A stretch of DNA of 64,000 nt from DASXQK01 sp963724385 (GCA_963724385.1 CAVRUJ010000001.1:2356001-2420000); one strand, 5' to 3'. Counted from the stretch's first letter, positions 34,475 through 44,662 are shown. The notes: generated by a model not told the origin, from the sequence alone. A program made the numbers and translations.

Positions 34475-37093
34475 ATGACCCAGCAGCGTATCCATAGGCG
34501 TCTCCGCCCAGGCCGACCAGGCGGCCAGCCAACTCAAGAAGCTCGATGACGCCGCGGACGCCGTCGCCGGGTCGGTTGAGAATATCGCCAAGGCCTCCAA
34601 GGCGGCGGCCGACGGCCTGGCCAAGATGGAGGCCATTGCCCAGCGACTAAGAACGTCCAGGGCACGCTCAGCAAGGAGCTGGGCAAGCCGATCGACGCCG
34701 CGGACGCGGCGTTGTTCCTGGCGAATTTTGAGAACATGCGCCAAGGCCGCGGGATCGGCTCGCAGAAAACTCGCGCCTTCGGATCGTTCGAGGACTGGTA
34801 CGCCGGCAACTCGACGATGTTCCGGCGCCGGGCGGACGCCGAGCGGCACCGGCGCTACGTCATGGCTGTCGGCATGCAGCGCACGGGCTATGCGCGCGAG
34901 TATGGCATCCCGGCGTTCGGTCCGGACGAGAACGCCCCGCCGCCGCCAGCCGCCCCAGACTTCGTCCAGAACACAGCCCAGCGCGCCGGCGGCATGGCGT
35001 TTGGCTTCGGCAAGTCGATGCTGGCCATGGCGGGCCTCACGTCGATTGCCGGCATGGTGGGCTCTGGCGTCGATATGGCGACTGAGCAATCCGTCACCAT
35101 CGATACCTTGAAACGCTCCATGGGAGACCTTGGGGTCACCTTCGATGCCCTCAAGGACCAGGTCGAGGACGCGGCCAAGGGCATGGGTATGACGACGGTA
35201 GAGGCTTCCCGCCTCGCCGTGCAGTTCGCGCGAGCCGAGGGCAACGGCGCGCCCAATGCCATAGGCGGGAAGCTCCGCACCTCGATCGGCTTCGCCCGGG
35301 CGTTCGGCATGGACGACCCAGCCGACGCCGCGCAGTTCTTCGGGACAATGAGTCGGCTTGGCGTCACCGGCGCCAATACCAGAATCAGCGCCGGTTCGCA
35401 CTGATGATTGCGGAGGCGATCAACAAGTCCGGCTACGCCGCGAACGCGGCCGACATCGTCAACGCCGTCCAGGCGTTCGCCTCGCGCTCGGCCAGCATGA
35501 CGCTCTCGGCGCCGAACGTCGCCGAGTATGCCAGCGCGTTGGCGGGCCTCATGGGCTCGAAGGCGCCTGGCCTGGACCCGACTAACTCCGCGGCGATACT
35601 GAATGCCGCTGACAACGCGGTCCGCGCCGGTGGCGGCATGGGCCTGGCCGGGCTGAATTTCTCGTATGCCGCCCTGATGCGAGGCACGCCGGGGCTGGAT
35701 AATCCAGTCGAGGCGGAAGCGCTATGGCAAGGCGGCTTGTTTGGATCGACCCAAGGCCAGATGGCGCCTGGCACAGTCCTGGGTGACTACATGGCCCGCC
35801 ATGGTCTGACCCCGCCGATGCTGTCGGGCACCACCAATTTCGCCAAGCTGCGCGACGCACTCAAGAAATTCGCCGGCGACGGCTGGATCGGCCTTGAGTT
35901 CGGCTCAAAATTTCTTCGGCCTGAAATCGATCGACCAAGCCGCGGCGCTGATGGACATGAAGGGGGCCGATCTTACGGGCGTCCAGGGGGCGCTGGCCGG
36001 CACTGGGATTAAGTTGGGGGACCTGGACCCGACCAGCATGCAGGCGCTCTCCCAAGTCGGCGGCACCAAGAGCATGGCGGACCTTAGGAAGATTTACTCC
36101 GATACCATCGGTCGGAGCGATCTGTCGGCCGACGAAAAGACCTCGCTCAGGAACGCATCCGGTGGTGACTTCAATGCCCTCCGCGCCGCGCTGATCAAGG
36201 TCATCGGCGCGCACGGCCAAGAGGCCACGATCGGGTCGGATACCCGCGAGTTGATAGCGGCGTTCAAACAATCGATAGCGGACCTCGGTCAGCAGCTCCT
36301 GCGGCCCCTGAGCGACATTCGCGACGCCGTCAGGGCGATGGCCGGCATAGGCGGCGTCTCCGCGCCAGGGCCTTCATATTCGTCCACGGACAATCCGGAC
36401 GGCAGCCGGACCATCACGCAGACCAGCAACGCCGGCGGCCGGTATACCATCGCCCGCCCTGTGGCGACCGTCCCGAAGGGCCAGGTCTATCTTTCGCCGG
36501 CCCAACTGCAGGCGATCGACGACGCGGCCGGCGGAGACCCCGCCAAGGTCGCGCTCATGCGCGCGCTGGTGACGCAGGAGAATCGCGGGTTTGGATTTGC
36601 CAATGACAAGGCCAAGTCCCCCGCGGGCGCCCGCGGAGCCTGGCAGCTCATGCCCGACACCTGGGCCAAGTTCGGCGACGGCACAGATTTCAACGCCTCG
36701 GCCGGTAACTTTTCGGCGGAGGCCAAGGCGGTGTCCAAGTTCATCGACCAGATTGAGTCCGACATGGGGACGAAAGACCCCGACGTGGTCGCCGCCTATT
36801 ACGATGGCGGCTTCTACAATGCCCGAGACGTGCTCAACGGCGCGGCGCCTCGTAGCAAAGAAACACAGAACTACCTCGCCGGCATTGACGCCACGCTGCT
36901 CGGCGCCACGCCGATCCCGACAAGCCCGAACTCGAGCGGATCGCCGGACGATCGAAACCGGCCAGTCCAGATAGCTGGCGAGGCCACGATCCGCCTGATC
37001 GACAAGGATGGCAACAATCGCGGCGAGACCGTGCTAAGGCCGTATGCCGTCAATCCGCCGTCTGGCGGGTATATGCCTCGGGGGCGCCTGTGA
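34475..37093 (+). pseudogene. Phage-type tape-measure protein with C-terminal transglycosylase, multiply frameshifted
   Basis: A single protein of ~870 residues is split among frames. N-terminal helical segments (AASQLKKLDDAADAVAGS, LGKPIDAADAALFLANFENM) lead to a hydrophobic Gly/Ala region (GMAFGFGKSMLAMAGLTSIA) typical of tape-measure proteins. A C-terminal SLT lytic-transglycosylase domain follows, with the catalytic Glu in VTQENRGFG and the motif SPAGARGAWQLMPDTWAKFG. Apparent indels lie near 34,495, 34,642, 35,372 and 35,900. A tape measure sets tail length and the SLT domain opens peptidoglycan. No capsid, portal or terminase genes are nearby. Confidence 0.65.
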
Positions 37094-37476
37094 CCGTCGG
37101 CCGGTCATCCTCGTGGCGATCACTTCCGGCCGGCCCCGAGCTGGATGCCGAAGTCGCCAGGCGCGTCTATGGCCGAACCGGCCGCGAAGTCCGCAACCTG
37201 ATAAACCGAAATCTACTGCCGAAATACTCGACTGACCGCAACGAAGCCTATCGCCTGTTGAAAGACTTCGATTTTGCGGAGCGTGCCGGGACGAGCCAGA
37301 TTATTGACCAGGCCACGGTCCGGAGATTCAACGAACATTTGGCGGAGCGCTCGGCCGCGGCCTTGGCCGCGGGTTCGTATATCAGAATCGCCTTGGGGTG
37401 TTCGCGGCCGGTCAACATTGTACGCGCAGCCTTGATCGCGGCAGAGAAACCAAGGCGGTCCCGCAGGCGGCGCTGA
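37090..37476 (+). CDS. Phage ABA-sandwich-like hypothetical protein
   Basis: The GTG at 37090 overlaps the stop of the tape-measure gene. The 128-residue product contains ELDAEVARRVYGRTGREV, LPKYSTDRNEAYRLLKDFDF and a C-terminal IVRAALIAAEKPRR, the layout of phage ABA-sandwich domain proteins (a YSTD motif followed by a helix, ending in RAALIA). The role in phages is unknown. Coupling to the upstream gene places it in the same operon. Confidence 0.55.
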   Translation: MTVGRSSSWRSLPAGPELDAEVARRVYGRTGREVRNLINRNLLPKYSTDRNEAYRLLKDFDFAERAGTSQIIDQATVRRFNEHLAERSAAALAAGSYIRIALGCSRPVNIVRAALIAAEKPRRSRRRR

Positions 37477-37828
37477 TCCGGCCCTCGGTCGCCCCAATGC
37501 CTTCGGCCGGGTCTCCAAGACTACGCAGAAAATTCCAGTAGATCGCCGAAAGCCGTCACTTTACGCAACTTATCGCGGGACCGCATGCGGCCGTGAGGGG
37601 ACACTCTCCGGACCAATACGCACGCGATCGAACGGAGCCGGCATGCTCTCCGCTACTCACGGCTACTCACAACGCCCCAATTTTCCTCAGTTTTCCTCAG
37701 GACGGCGCGCGCTTACGGCGGAGACAATCGGCTCGCAACGAACTAGAGCGCATGCCTTCAAATTTCAGCGGCCAAAGGCGGCCGGAGTCGTGACGCCAAG
37801 ATCACCCCACTGAAAACGGGAGTTACCA
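37477..37828. promoter_or_regulatory. Control region upstream of excisionase/primase genes with tandem decamers
   Basis: There is no gene. Two decamer tandem repeats are adjacent: CGCTACTCAC/GGCTACTCAC at 37651-37670 and TTTTCCTCAG twice at 37681-37700. Such direct repeats upstream of an early operon are plausible regulator binding sites. GGGAGTTACCA precedes the next ATG. Confidence 0.45.
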
Positions 37829-38026
37829 ATGAGCCGCGAAACGTCTTCATCACACTCACCCCATCCCATCGCCTATGGGCCGGATAAGTCCGCCGAAGTC
37901 TTGGGCGTCGGCAGGTCAAAAATGTACGATCTGCTCCGCGCCAAAAAGGTCAAATCCGTCCTGGTCGGCCGGCGGAGACTTATCACACACGAAGAGTTGG
38001 AGCGGATCGCACGCGAGGGAGCGTAG
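37829..38026 (+). CDS. Excisionase/AlpA-like helix-turn-helix protein
   Basis: The 65-residue protein contains SAEVLGVGRSKMYDLLRAKK followed by LVGRRRLITHEELERIA, the winged-helix pattern of the MerR-like excisionase/AlpA DNA-binding family. GGGAG lies 7 bases upstream. In integrative elements such proteins regulate excision or early transcription. It is the first gene of the operon leading to the primase-helicase. Confidence 0.8.
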   Translation: MSRETSSSHSPHPIAYGPDKSAEVLGVGRSKMYDLLRAKKVKSVLVGRRRLITHEELERIAREGA

Positions 38027-38028
38027 CG

Positions 38029-38337
38029 ATGGAGCCCGGTCATCAGGCCGCTCTGGCGCGTCGCCTACTCAAGTTGGCGGCCTATCGCGGCAATCGCAGC
38101 GCTTGGCGCATGCTTGCCGATAACTCCGAGGCCGTCGCGGCGCTGCGCCTGCACTGCGGTCGCGTAGTGGCCGCCGCCGGAGACCGGGCCGAAGCCGCCT
38201 TGGACGCGATCGACGTCCTGTCCCTCGGCGCGAAGTCGCCCGATGAGATCATCACCGCCTTCGCCCACATGGCGATCGAGATAGCCAGGCAAGCCGCCAT
38301 GTCGACGGCCGTCGACGACGGCGAGGACCTGTTTTGA
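38029..38337 (+). CDS. Hypothetical helical protein
   Basis: The 102-residue protein starts two bases after the excisionase-like stop and is mostly helical and Ala-rich (ARRLLKLAAYRGNRSAW, AEAALDAIDVLSLG), with an acidic C-terminus DDGEDLF. It has no known motif. Its position between the regulator and the replication gene suggests an accessory replication or regulatory role, which is inference from location. Confidence 0.5.
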   Translation: MEPGHQAALARRLLKLAAYRGNRSAWRMLADNSEAVAALRLHCGRVVAAAGDRAEAALDAIDVLSLGAKSPDEIITAFAHMAIEIARQAAMSTAVDDGEDLF

Positions 38338-38351
38338 ACTAGGAAAATACG

Positions 38352-41300
38352 ATGGATACGGAGAGCGAAGAGGGCCGCCAGGTGGCCGGAAAACCGCTGG
38401 CAGCCCCCGTGGAGATGAGTGAGGCGAGTGGCATTGGTGATAGTAGCGTCACGAAAACTGACGCGACCATCTCTCCGCGCGCGCCGTCCAAGTCGCGCCA
38501 ATCAATGTCGTCGTTGCCCGAGTGCATCCTCGCGGACATGCGGCGTGACATGGCGGCGAATGGCCTCGTTTTCAAAGGCGACATCGAAGCTGACCGCGAA
38601 ATCCATCGCGCGCACGGCGAGGGAGACAAACAGGGCTCAAAAAATGGCTGGTACAAGCTTCCATCTCGACATCCCAGCCGGCCAATGGGGTCTATGGGTG
38701 CTACAAGCGCTTTGGAAACGGGGCCATCAAATGGTCTCTGAGGGGCGGGACGAAACTATCCAAGGCCGAGCGGCGCAAGCTCATGGCGAAGATGCGGGCC
38801 GACGAAAAGGCCCGCGCCGAGGCCGAGCGCAAGAAACACGAGGCGGCCGCGGCGAAGGCCAATGCCGTCTGGAACGCGGCCAAGCCGGCGCCGATCAATC
38901 ATCCCTATCTGGTCCGCAAAGGCGTCCAGCCTCACGGCCTGCGCGTCGGCGACTGGGTCAAAGACTTCATCGACGACGAAACCGGGGAGGTGACCAGGAC
39001 CATCACCGTTCCGAACGCGCTGCTGGCCCCGATATTCGAGGTCACCACCACCGGCAAGCGCGTGATCGTCTCCCTACAGGCGATATTCCCGGACTCGAAG
39101 AATGCCCTGTCCAGGGACAAGGATTTCCTCCGGGACGGCAAAAAACGCGGATGCTTCTTCGTTATCGGCAAACCCCTCGACGTCGACGGCGTCAAGACCA
39201 TGGCGATCTGCGAGGGCTATGCCACAGGCGCCTCAATCTATGAATCGGCCAACATCGGCGTCGTCGTGGCGTTCGATGCCGGGAACCTCGAGCCCGTCGC
39301 CCGCGCCTGGCGCAAGCAATTCCCCGATATCCGGTTCGTCGTGTGCGCAGACAATGACCAGTGGACTACCGAGCCCATCAAGAATCCTGGCCTGACCCGC
39401 GCCAAGGAGGCCGTCGCCGCGATCGGCGCGCCGGCCTGCGGCGTCAAGCCTACCTTCAAGAGCCTCGAGGGGCGGCCCACTGACTTCAATGACATGGCAT
39501 CGCGGGACGGCCGCGACGCGGTCAAGGCGCGGATCCTAGCGGCTATCAAGGCCGATATCCCGCCGCCGGCACCGGCCACAGTGCCCGCGCCAGCCGCGCC
39601 AACTCCCCCACCACTACCGGACCCCCCTCCGGCGCATGACCCCTCCGGTTACTTCGCCATCCTCGGGTATAGCAAGTGTACCGGCACGGGTCCCGGCGCG
39701 GAGGGCATCTTCCACTTCTACCAACACGAGGCCAAACAGCTTCGGGCATACTCGGCCCGAGGGCTCGGCCAAGAAACCACGCAGCTCGAACTCGCGAGGA
39801 AAACGTGGTGGGAGAAGAAATTCGAGTCCGAGAAACAGGGCTGGAACAAGAGTGCCGCGGCCGATTGGCTGATCAGCGCGTGCTACGATCGGGGATTCTA
39901 CGACGCGTCGAAGGTTCGTGGCCGCGGCGCCTGGATCGACGATGACCGACTGGTGTTCCACTTCGGCAACCGGCTATCGGTCGACAACGTCGAGATGGGG
40001 GTGACGAAGATCAAATCTCAGATTCATCTATGAGTTGGGGGCGACGCTTCCAGCACCGGCAGAGACCGCACTCTCCGACGACGACGGCAAGCGCATCGTC
40101 GCCGTCGCTGAGAAGTTCCGTTGGGTGAAACCTGGGTCGCATCTCCTGCTAGCCGGCTGGGTCGCACTGGCGCCGGTCTGTGGGGCTCTCGGGTGGAGAC
40201 CGCACGCGTGGATCACGGGCAAGGCCGGCTCGGGAAAAACCACCATCATGAAGCGCTTCGTGAATTTCCTCGTGGGAGAGATGAGTTTGTACGTTCAGGG
40301 CGTGACCACCGAAGCCGGTATTCGCCAAACCCTTAAGGGCGACGCCCTCCCGGTCCTGTTCGATGAGGGCGAATCGAATAACGAGCGCGACGCTGCGCGG
40401 ATGCAAGGGGTCATACAGCTCGCTAGGCAGTCGAGCACGAAATCCGAGGCGCGAACAGTCAAGGGTACCCCCGCGGGCCACGGCATAGAGTTCTTGCCAC
40501 GATCCATGTTCCTGATGTCGTCGGTGTCGGTCGGGATCCGCTATCAGGCCGACCACGATCGAATCGCGAAACTATACCTACGGTCCAAGCGTGAGCTGGA
40601 CCACATGAATAGCTGGCCTGAGATCAGCGCTGCCATGCTGTCGATCGAGAAGGACCGCAAAATGCCGGGCCGCCTTGTCCGCCGGGCAATTCATAATTTA
40701 CCGGTCACCATCAAGAACATCGAGACATTCGTCAATGTCGTCGCCAACCGGCTGGGGGCTCAGCGGGAGGGAGATCAGTACGGCACGCTGATCGCCGGCG
40801 CATGGTCGCTTATGTACTCGACTGTGGCGACGCCCGATGAAGCCGAGGGTTTCGTTGACACGTTCGACTGGTCGATATTCCTCCAGGAGACCGGCGGCGA
40901 CAAGTCAGACAAAGTGCTGAACGCTATCCTCGGTCACCGGATCAACATGCCTGGTGGAAAAGAGATGGCAGTTTCGGAGCTGGTTGTGATCGCCGCCGGC
41001 ATTCCCCAGGACGCCAAGGATCGCGAGGTTCACATGCTTGGCGCGAAGGAAGCCAACAGGAAACTCAAGCTCTACGGTCTCAAGGTTATCCCCGAGGGCA
41101 ACGCCTCTCTTGCCGCGGGTCATCTCCTTATGGAACGAGGCAACAAGGAGATCGAGAAAATGCTCGAAGAAACGTCGTTCAGGACCGGCTGGGAAGATCA
41201 AATCTTAGGGGTCAAGGGCGCGGCGCGGCACGTCGGGCTCGACAGCAAACCCAAGAAGGAGCGCTTCGCCGGGAACCCCTCGGGGGCGATATCCATCAAA

Positions 41301-41420
41301 CTGTCCGCCGTCCTTGTGGACGACGCCGAGGAGACCCCACCCACGCCAACGTCCGGTCCGTATCCGGACCCTGACGACTGGAACTACCAACACGACGACG
41401 ATATGCCGCTTAAGTCATAG
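38352..41420 (+). pseudogene. Large Toprim/ATPase primase-helicase, three apparent frameshifts
   Basis: Fragments join into one ~1,020-residue protein. An N-terminal region (DIEADREIHRAHGEGDKQGS, GAIKWSLRGGTKLSKAE) is followed by a Toprim domain (MAICEGYATGAS, VVAFDAGNL, VVCADND) and a C-terminal ATPase with Walker A ITGKAGSGKTTIMKR and a Walker-B-like LPVLFDEGE. Frame changes fall near 38,657, 38,697 and 40,015; each is fixed by removing one base, and the total length is then a multiple of three. This is the layout of phage and satellite replication proteins that prime and unwind DNA at the element's origin. Confidence 0.72.
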
Positions 41421-41477
41421 GGGATTGCCGCTGCCGGGCCGCGAGAGACGCAACGGCTGCTCCGCTCACGGCAAACC

Positions 41478-41784
41478 TGTAGCCGACGGCTACACGCTGG
41501 CTACACGTTTGGCTACATCAATTTCTATATATATATCAATATATTAGATATAGTATAGTATAGTATGTAGCTAATGTAGCCATATAAATATAGTCCCCAT
41601 GTGAGAGAGGTTGGTAACGGGTGGGATGGGGATTGATGAGGTGAGTTGGGGAGTGGATATATATATATTGGCTGTCGGGGAGCGGCTACAACGGCTACAA
41701 ACGCCAAAAATTCAAATTATCGAAGTTGTATCAATAGGTTAGTCTGTAGCTCACTTTGTGCCGTGGCGTAGCCGGGCGGCTACA
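41478..41784. other. Origin-like region: GGCTACA repeats around an A+T-rich core
   Basis: Eight copies of GGCTACA lie in 307 bases: forward at 41488, 41499, 41511, 41684, 41693 and 41778; reverse (TGTAGCC) at 41478 and 41575. The first three forward copies are spaced 11-12 bases apart, about one helical turn. Between 41520 and 41760 the DNA is strongly A+T-rich, including repeated TATATA and TAGTA units. The position right after the primase-helicase gene fits an iteron-type replication origin. No gene is present here. Confidence 0.5.
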
Positions 41785-42002
41785 TTGGTCGTCGAAACCG
41801 GGGTCACGAGGGAGTGGCCCCGAAGCGGACCGGGCCGTTGGGAGTCCTGCCTGCTGTAGTCACCCGGAAGTATCTGGCGTCACTCGCCGGCTTCCCGGTG
41901 GCGCTGGCCGGTTCCGGTACTCCCGGGAATGTCGCCCACTACCGCACCAAAATCGATGGCTCGGTGGGGTATACGGTCAGGTAAGACCACCGCGTAATAT
42001 TT
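41785..42002. other. Non-coding stretch next to origin-like region
   Basis: I see no supported gene here. The sequence returns to high GC. A short A+T-rich tail (GTAATATTTCTAATGCC) precedes the ParB-like remnant. Confidence 0.3.
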
Positions 42003-42525
42003 CTAATGCCAATAAATAGGCACCTTCTGTCGCCTAATTGGCGGATATCTCCTCCGCCGTACCGTATTCCCGAGCCGTATCTGGCGCCCTTCGGACCGCG
42101 GCTGGCGCTCGGCGAGCTGGCGCGCCCGCGCGGCCTTCGCCGGCCCAAGCTCAGTGATCGCCACGGCCGCCGGCGCCGTGATGGTCTCCGTGGCGACTGC
42201 CCTCCTGCCAGTAGCCTCCGGCAGGTTCAATTCACGGGCCGCGGCGCGGACGCCACCGACCGGGCGGCCCCTCCCTATTTTTGCGTCATCGTGACGCAAA
42301 ATTACTTCCTGTTCCTGTTCGCATAACCGGATGTACCTAGCGAGCTGTTGGTCCCGCTGTAGCTTCGTCAACTCGCCACGGTGCAAGATTCTCAGCAAAC
42401 TCGGCCTTCTCAAAGTCGATATCCGAGCCCTCGAATATCTGGGTGTCGATATCCTTCCACCCCTCGGCGATGGCAGCGGCGAGGCGCGGTTGATTGTCGC
42501 CTTCGATCAGCCGGTCCTCTCTACG
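42003..42525 (-). pseudogene. ParB-like protein remnant (downstream copy)
   Basis: The minus strand reads DRLIEGDNQPRLAAAIAEGW, then DIDFEKAEFAEN, and after a one-base shift LHRGELTKLQRDQQLARYI and a helix-turn-helix VRAAARELNLPEATGRRAV. This is the ParB N-terminal domain end plus the HTH of phage-type ParB-like proteins. The true N-terminus is missing: a stop lies just upstream, at the edge of the palindrome array. It is probably a broken copy and may no longer be functional. Confidence 0.6.
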
Positions 42526-42566
42526 GCATCAGACACAAATCCTCTCTGCCCCGGGGCCGCGTGCTG

Positions 42567-43153
42567 GAACGTGGGAACGGTGTTCCCACGTTCTCCCGCC
42601 GCCCTTGGGTTTCGGGCGAAGTTCGCCCGAAACCTCCTCCGGCGCCGCGCTCGGTCGGTTGAAAAGTGGGCAAACTTTGCCCACTTTCTCCGCTCGTCAA
42701 CTCGGCCCCGTTCCCTTCGACCGCCGTCGGCGGGGAAGTGGCTCCGGTTGAGCCACTTTCTCCGGTCGCCGGCCGGGCCGGTCGGCGGGGATGTGGGCGA
42801 ACTTCGCCCACATCGTCCGTTCGCCGGCTCGACGCCATCTCCCTCTGGATCCGCCGTGTCGACCGCCTCGCCATAGTTTCGGGCGAACTTCGCCCGAAAT
42901 TACGTCGACCATCGCCTCGACAGCTTTGCCTTCGTCTAGTTTTCTTCGCCGTCTCGGTGGCGAATCCCGCTTCATGTTGAGGTCCTAGCCGCTTCCCCCC
43001 TTGCCAAGATTGGTGGTGCAACTTGGACCACCGATCTCTTGCGCCGGCCGGTCGGCCGCCGCCGTATCGCTGGCGAATCCAGGTTGGTGCTGCGGACCTT
43101 TCTTTCTTCCGTCCTTACGGGAATCGTTGGTGGGACAGGTTGTCCCACCAACG
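42567..43153. repeat. Array of eight palindromes with covarying arms
   Basis: Eight inverted repeats with arms of 9-13 bases and spacers of 1-5 bases lie at 42567-42593, 42609-42633, 42663-42687, 42736-42758, 42790-42814, 42877-42899, 43007-43037 and 43125-43153. Arm sequences differ but stay complementary (for example GTGGGAAC/GTTCCCAC, GGGCGAA/TTCGCCC, GGGCAAA/TTTGCCC, GTGGCTC/GAGCCAC, GTGGGACA/TGTCCCAC). A flank like CTTGCGCCGGCCGGTCGGC follows the two rightmost units, with weaker versions after others. The array lies within and between two ParB-like genes. Confidence 0.75.
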
Positions 43154-43502
43154 TCTTGCGTCGGCCGGTCGGCTCCAGCTTGGCCAGCCTATCGAGCGCG
43201 GCGCCGCTATCGAGCTTCGTGCCGACGACGTCATGGAGAACGTCGGGCACGATCTTTTTCCCGCGGCGAACGCCGCGCTCGATGGTGCGCTTGTTCGTGC
43301 CGGTCTTGGCCGCCGTGTCCTGGCTAAACGACAAGTTGTCGCTTAGCCTCGCCTTGCCGCCCGTGTGTTGATTGCCGAAGTCTCCGCCCTTCTGCGTCTC
43401 CGGATGGCGCTTGAGGTATTCCGCCTTCCGCCTAACGAGATGGTCGGCCAGCTCCATCTTCGTCAGCTCGGCCCGGACGAGGTTCTCGTCGATTTCCCAC
43501 AT
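42972..43502 (-). pseudogene. ParB-like protein, N-terminally truncated (upstream copy)
   Basis: From ATG 43502 the product reads MWEIDENLVRAELTKMELAD, a middle helix, then FSQDTAAKTGTNKRTIERGV (an HTH) and VVGTKLDSGAALDRLAKLEP. These match the central and HTH parts of phage/plasmid ParB-like partition proteins, but the N-terminal ParB nuclease-like domain is missing. Remnants of frame (EHAKAADDPDAV) continue upstream of the ATG. The C-terminal ~60 residues run into the palindrome array, with peptide repeats GRRKTLVGQPVPP and GRRKRSVVQVAPP encoded by two palindromic units. Confidence 0.6.
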
Positions 43503-43619
43503 TACGGCGTCGGGATCGTCGGCGGCCTTCGCGTGCTCAGCTCGGCCTTTCCTGCTGCCTTGGTCGTGACGGCATCATTAGGTCATTCGGATTCATCTGA
43601 CGCGCAATGGAGAATGACC

Positions 43620-43957
43620 ATGAGTTTCCGCCAACTCCTCGACGACCTAGCCCGCGAGCGCGACCGGCGCGCCTACGACCGCGACGTGGCAATGACTGTC
43701 GACAAAATCCGATTCGGTGGCAGGCCGTTCCACAAAGCCATGTCGAGCCTTACCGGCCAGCTCAAGGTCATGGCGAAGGCAATGACTGTCGACTTGGCGA
43801 GACCCGCGCCGCCTGGCGCCAGGACGCAATCGATCAATTGGCCAGGATCAACGAGAAGGCGACGGCTATGGCCGCGTCGGGCCAGCTGTCGGGGCACGAA
43901 GGCGCGCTCCTCGACGGCGCCATCGCGCGCGCGGCCGATAGGATCCGCGGGCTATGA
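43620..43957 (+). pseudogene. Short helical protein, one frameshift
   Basis: ATG 43620 has GGAG 7 bases upstream. The frame reads SFRQLLDDLARERDRRAYDR, and after a one-base shift near 43,795 ETRAAWRQDAIDQLARINEK and GALLDGAIARAADRIRGL, stop 43957. It is a small helical protein of ~112 residues. A 16-base direct repeat (GGCAATGACTGTCGAC) lies at 43688 and 43778 inside it. Its stop overlaps the next ATG. Confidence 0.5.
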
Positions 43958-44296
43958 CGGCCCGGATCAAGCCCCCGACCGAGGGCGAGATTCGGAGCAT
44001 GATCGCCGAGGCTAGGCGGACGATTAAAGCCTTGAACGGCGACCTCCGCGCCACGCTGCTCGCCGGCGGCGCCACGAGTGGCATTCGGGACCAAATCACA
44101 GATGCGAAGTCCAGGATCCGGGGGTGGGAAGCCATGCTCGAAGAGATCGCCGAGCAGGCGGCCAAGGTCATCGCTGGCCGGGTCGCCGAGTCTCCGATTC
44201 GAGATCGGCGTCGCGGCATCGGCCAGGATCGCCGACGTGCTCGCCACGCTTCAACCGCCGTCTTTCCCGACGGCCAAACGCATGGGGCACCTATGA
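43954..44296 (+). pseudogene. Short coiled-coil protein, one frameshift
   Basis: ATG 43954 overlaps the previous stop. Sequence IRSMIAEARRTIKALNGDLR, then AMLEEIAEQAAKVIAG, and after a shift near 44,195 FEIGVAASARIADVLATLQ, stop 44296 overlapping the next ATG. It is helical, probably coiled-coil. The function is unknown; the overlap chain suggests an operon of small element proteins. Confidence 0.5.
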
Positions 44297-44662
44297 CCAT
44301 CGAAATCGCAAATCTCGCCGGCGTCGTCGCCGCGGCCAAAGTTGACGCCGAGCGCGCCGAAGGCGCCCTGGCGGATGCCGAGGCTCACCGCGACGTAGTC
44401 AAGGGTCGCATCACCGAGAAGCAAGCCGAGCGCTCTGAGATCGTCGCCGCCCGGAAGGCAGGCGTCGAAACGCCGAAAGACGGCGCACAGCCTGATGACG
44501 ATCGCGGCCGACGCCGAGAACCTCGAGGCCCTGCTCGCCGAGGCCGAGGCCAACGTCGCCGGACGGCCGCCAACGGACGCCGCGGAAGCCAGGCGGGCGC
44601 TGGCCCAAGCGGAAGGCGACTTGGCAAGGGCCAGCGACACTGAGTTCTTGAGCGCTTGGTAG
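44293..44662 (+). pseudogene. Coiled-coil protein, one frameshift
   Basis: ATG 44293 overlaps the previous stop. An Ala/Glu-rich coiled coil (VVAAAKVDAERAEGALADAE) continues after a one-base shift near 44,480 as MTIAADAENLEALLAEAEA and ends DTEFLSAW at 44662; the length fits one extra base. It is probably a structural or scaffold-like protein of the element. Confidence 0.5.

Noticed and set aside
42567..43153. CRISPR array
   Set aside because: The repeated units are palindromes of varying sequence with irregular spacing (about 40-120 bases). CRISPR needs near-identical repeats with unique spacers of constant length, and no cas gene is present.
42567..43153. Integron attC sites
   Set aside because: No GTTRRRY-type core sites, no cassette genes between the palindromes and no IntI gene.
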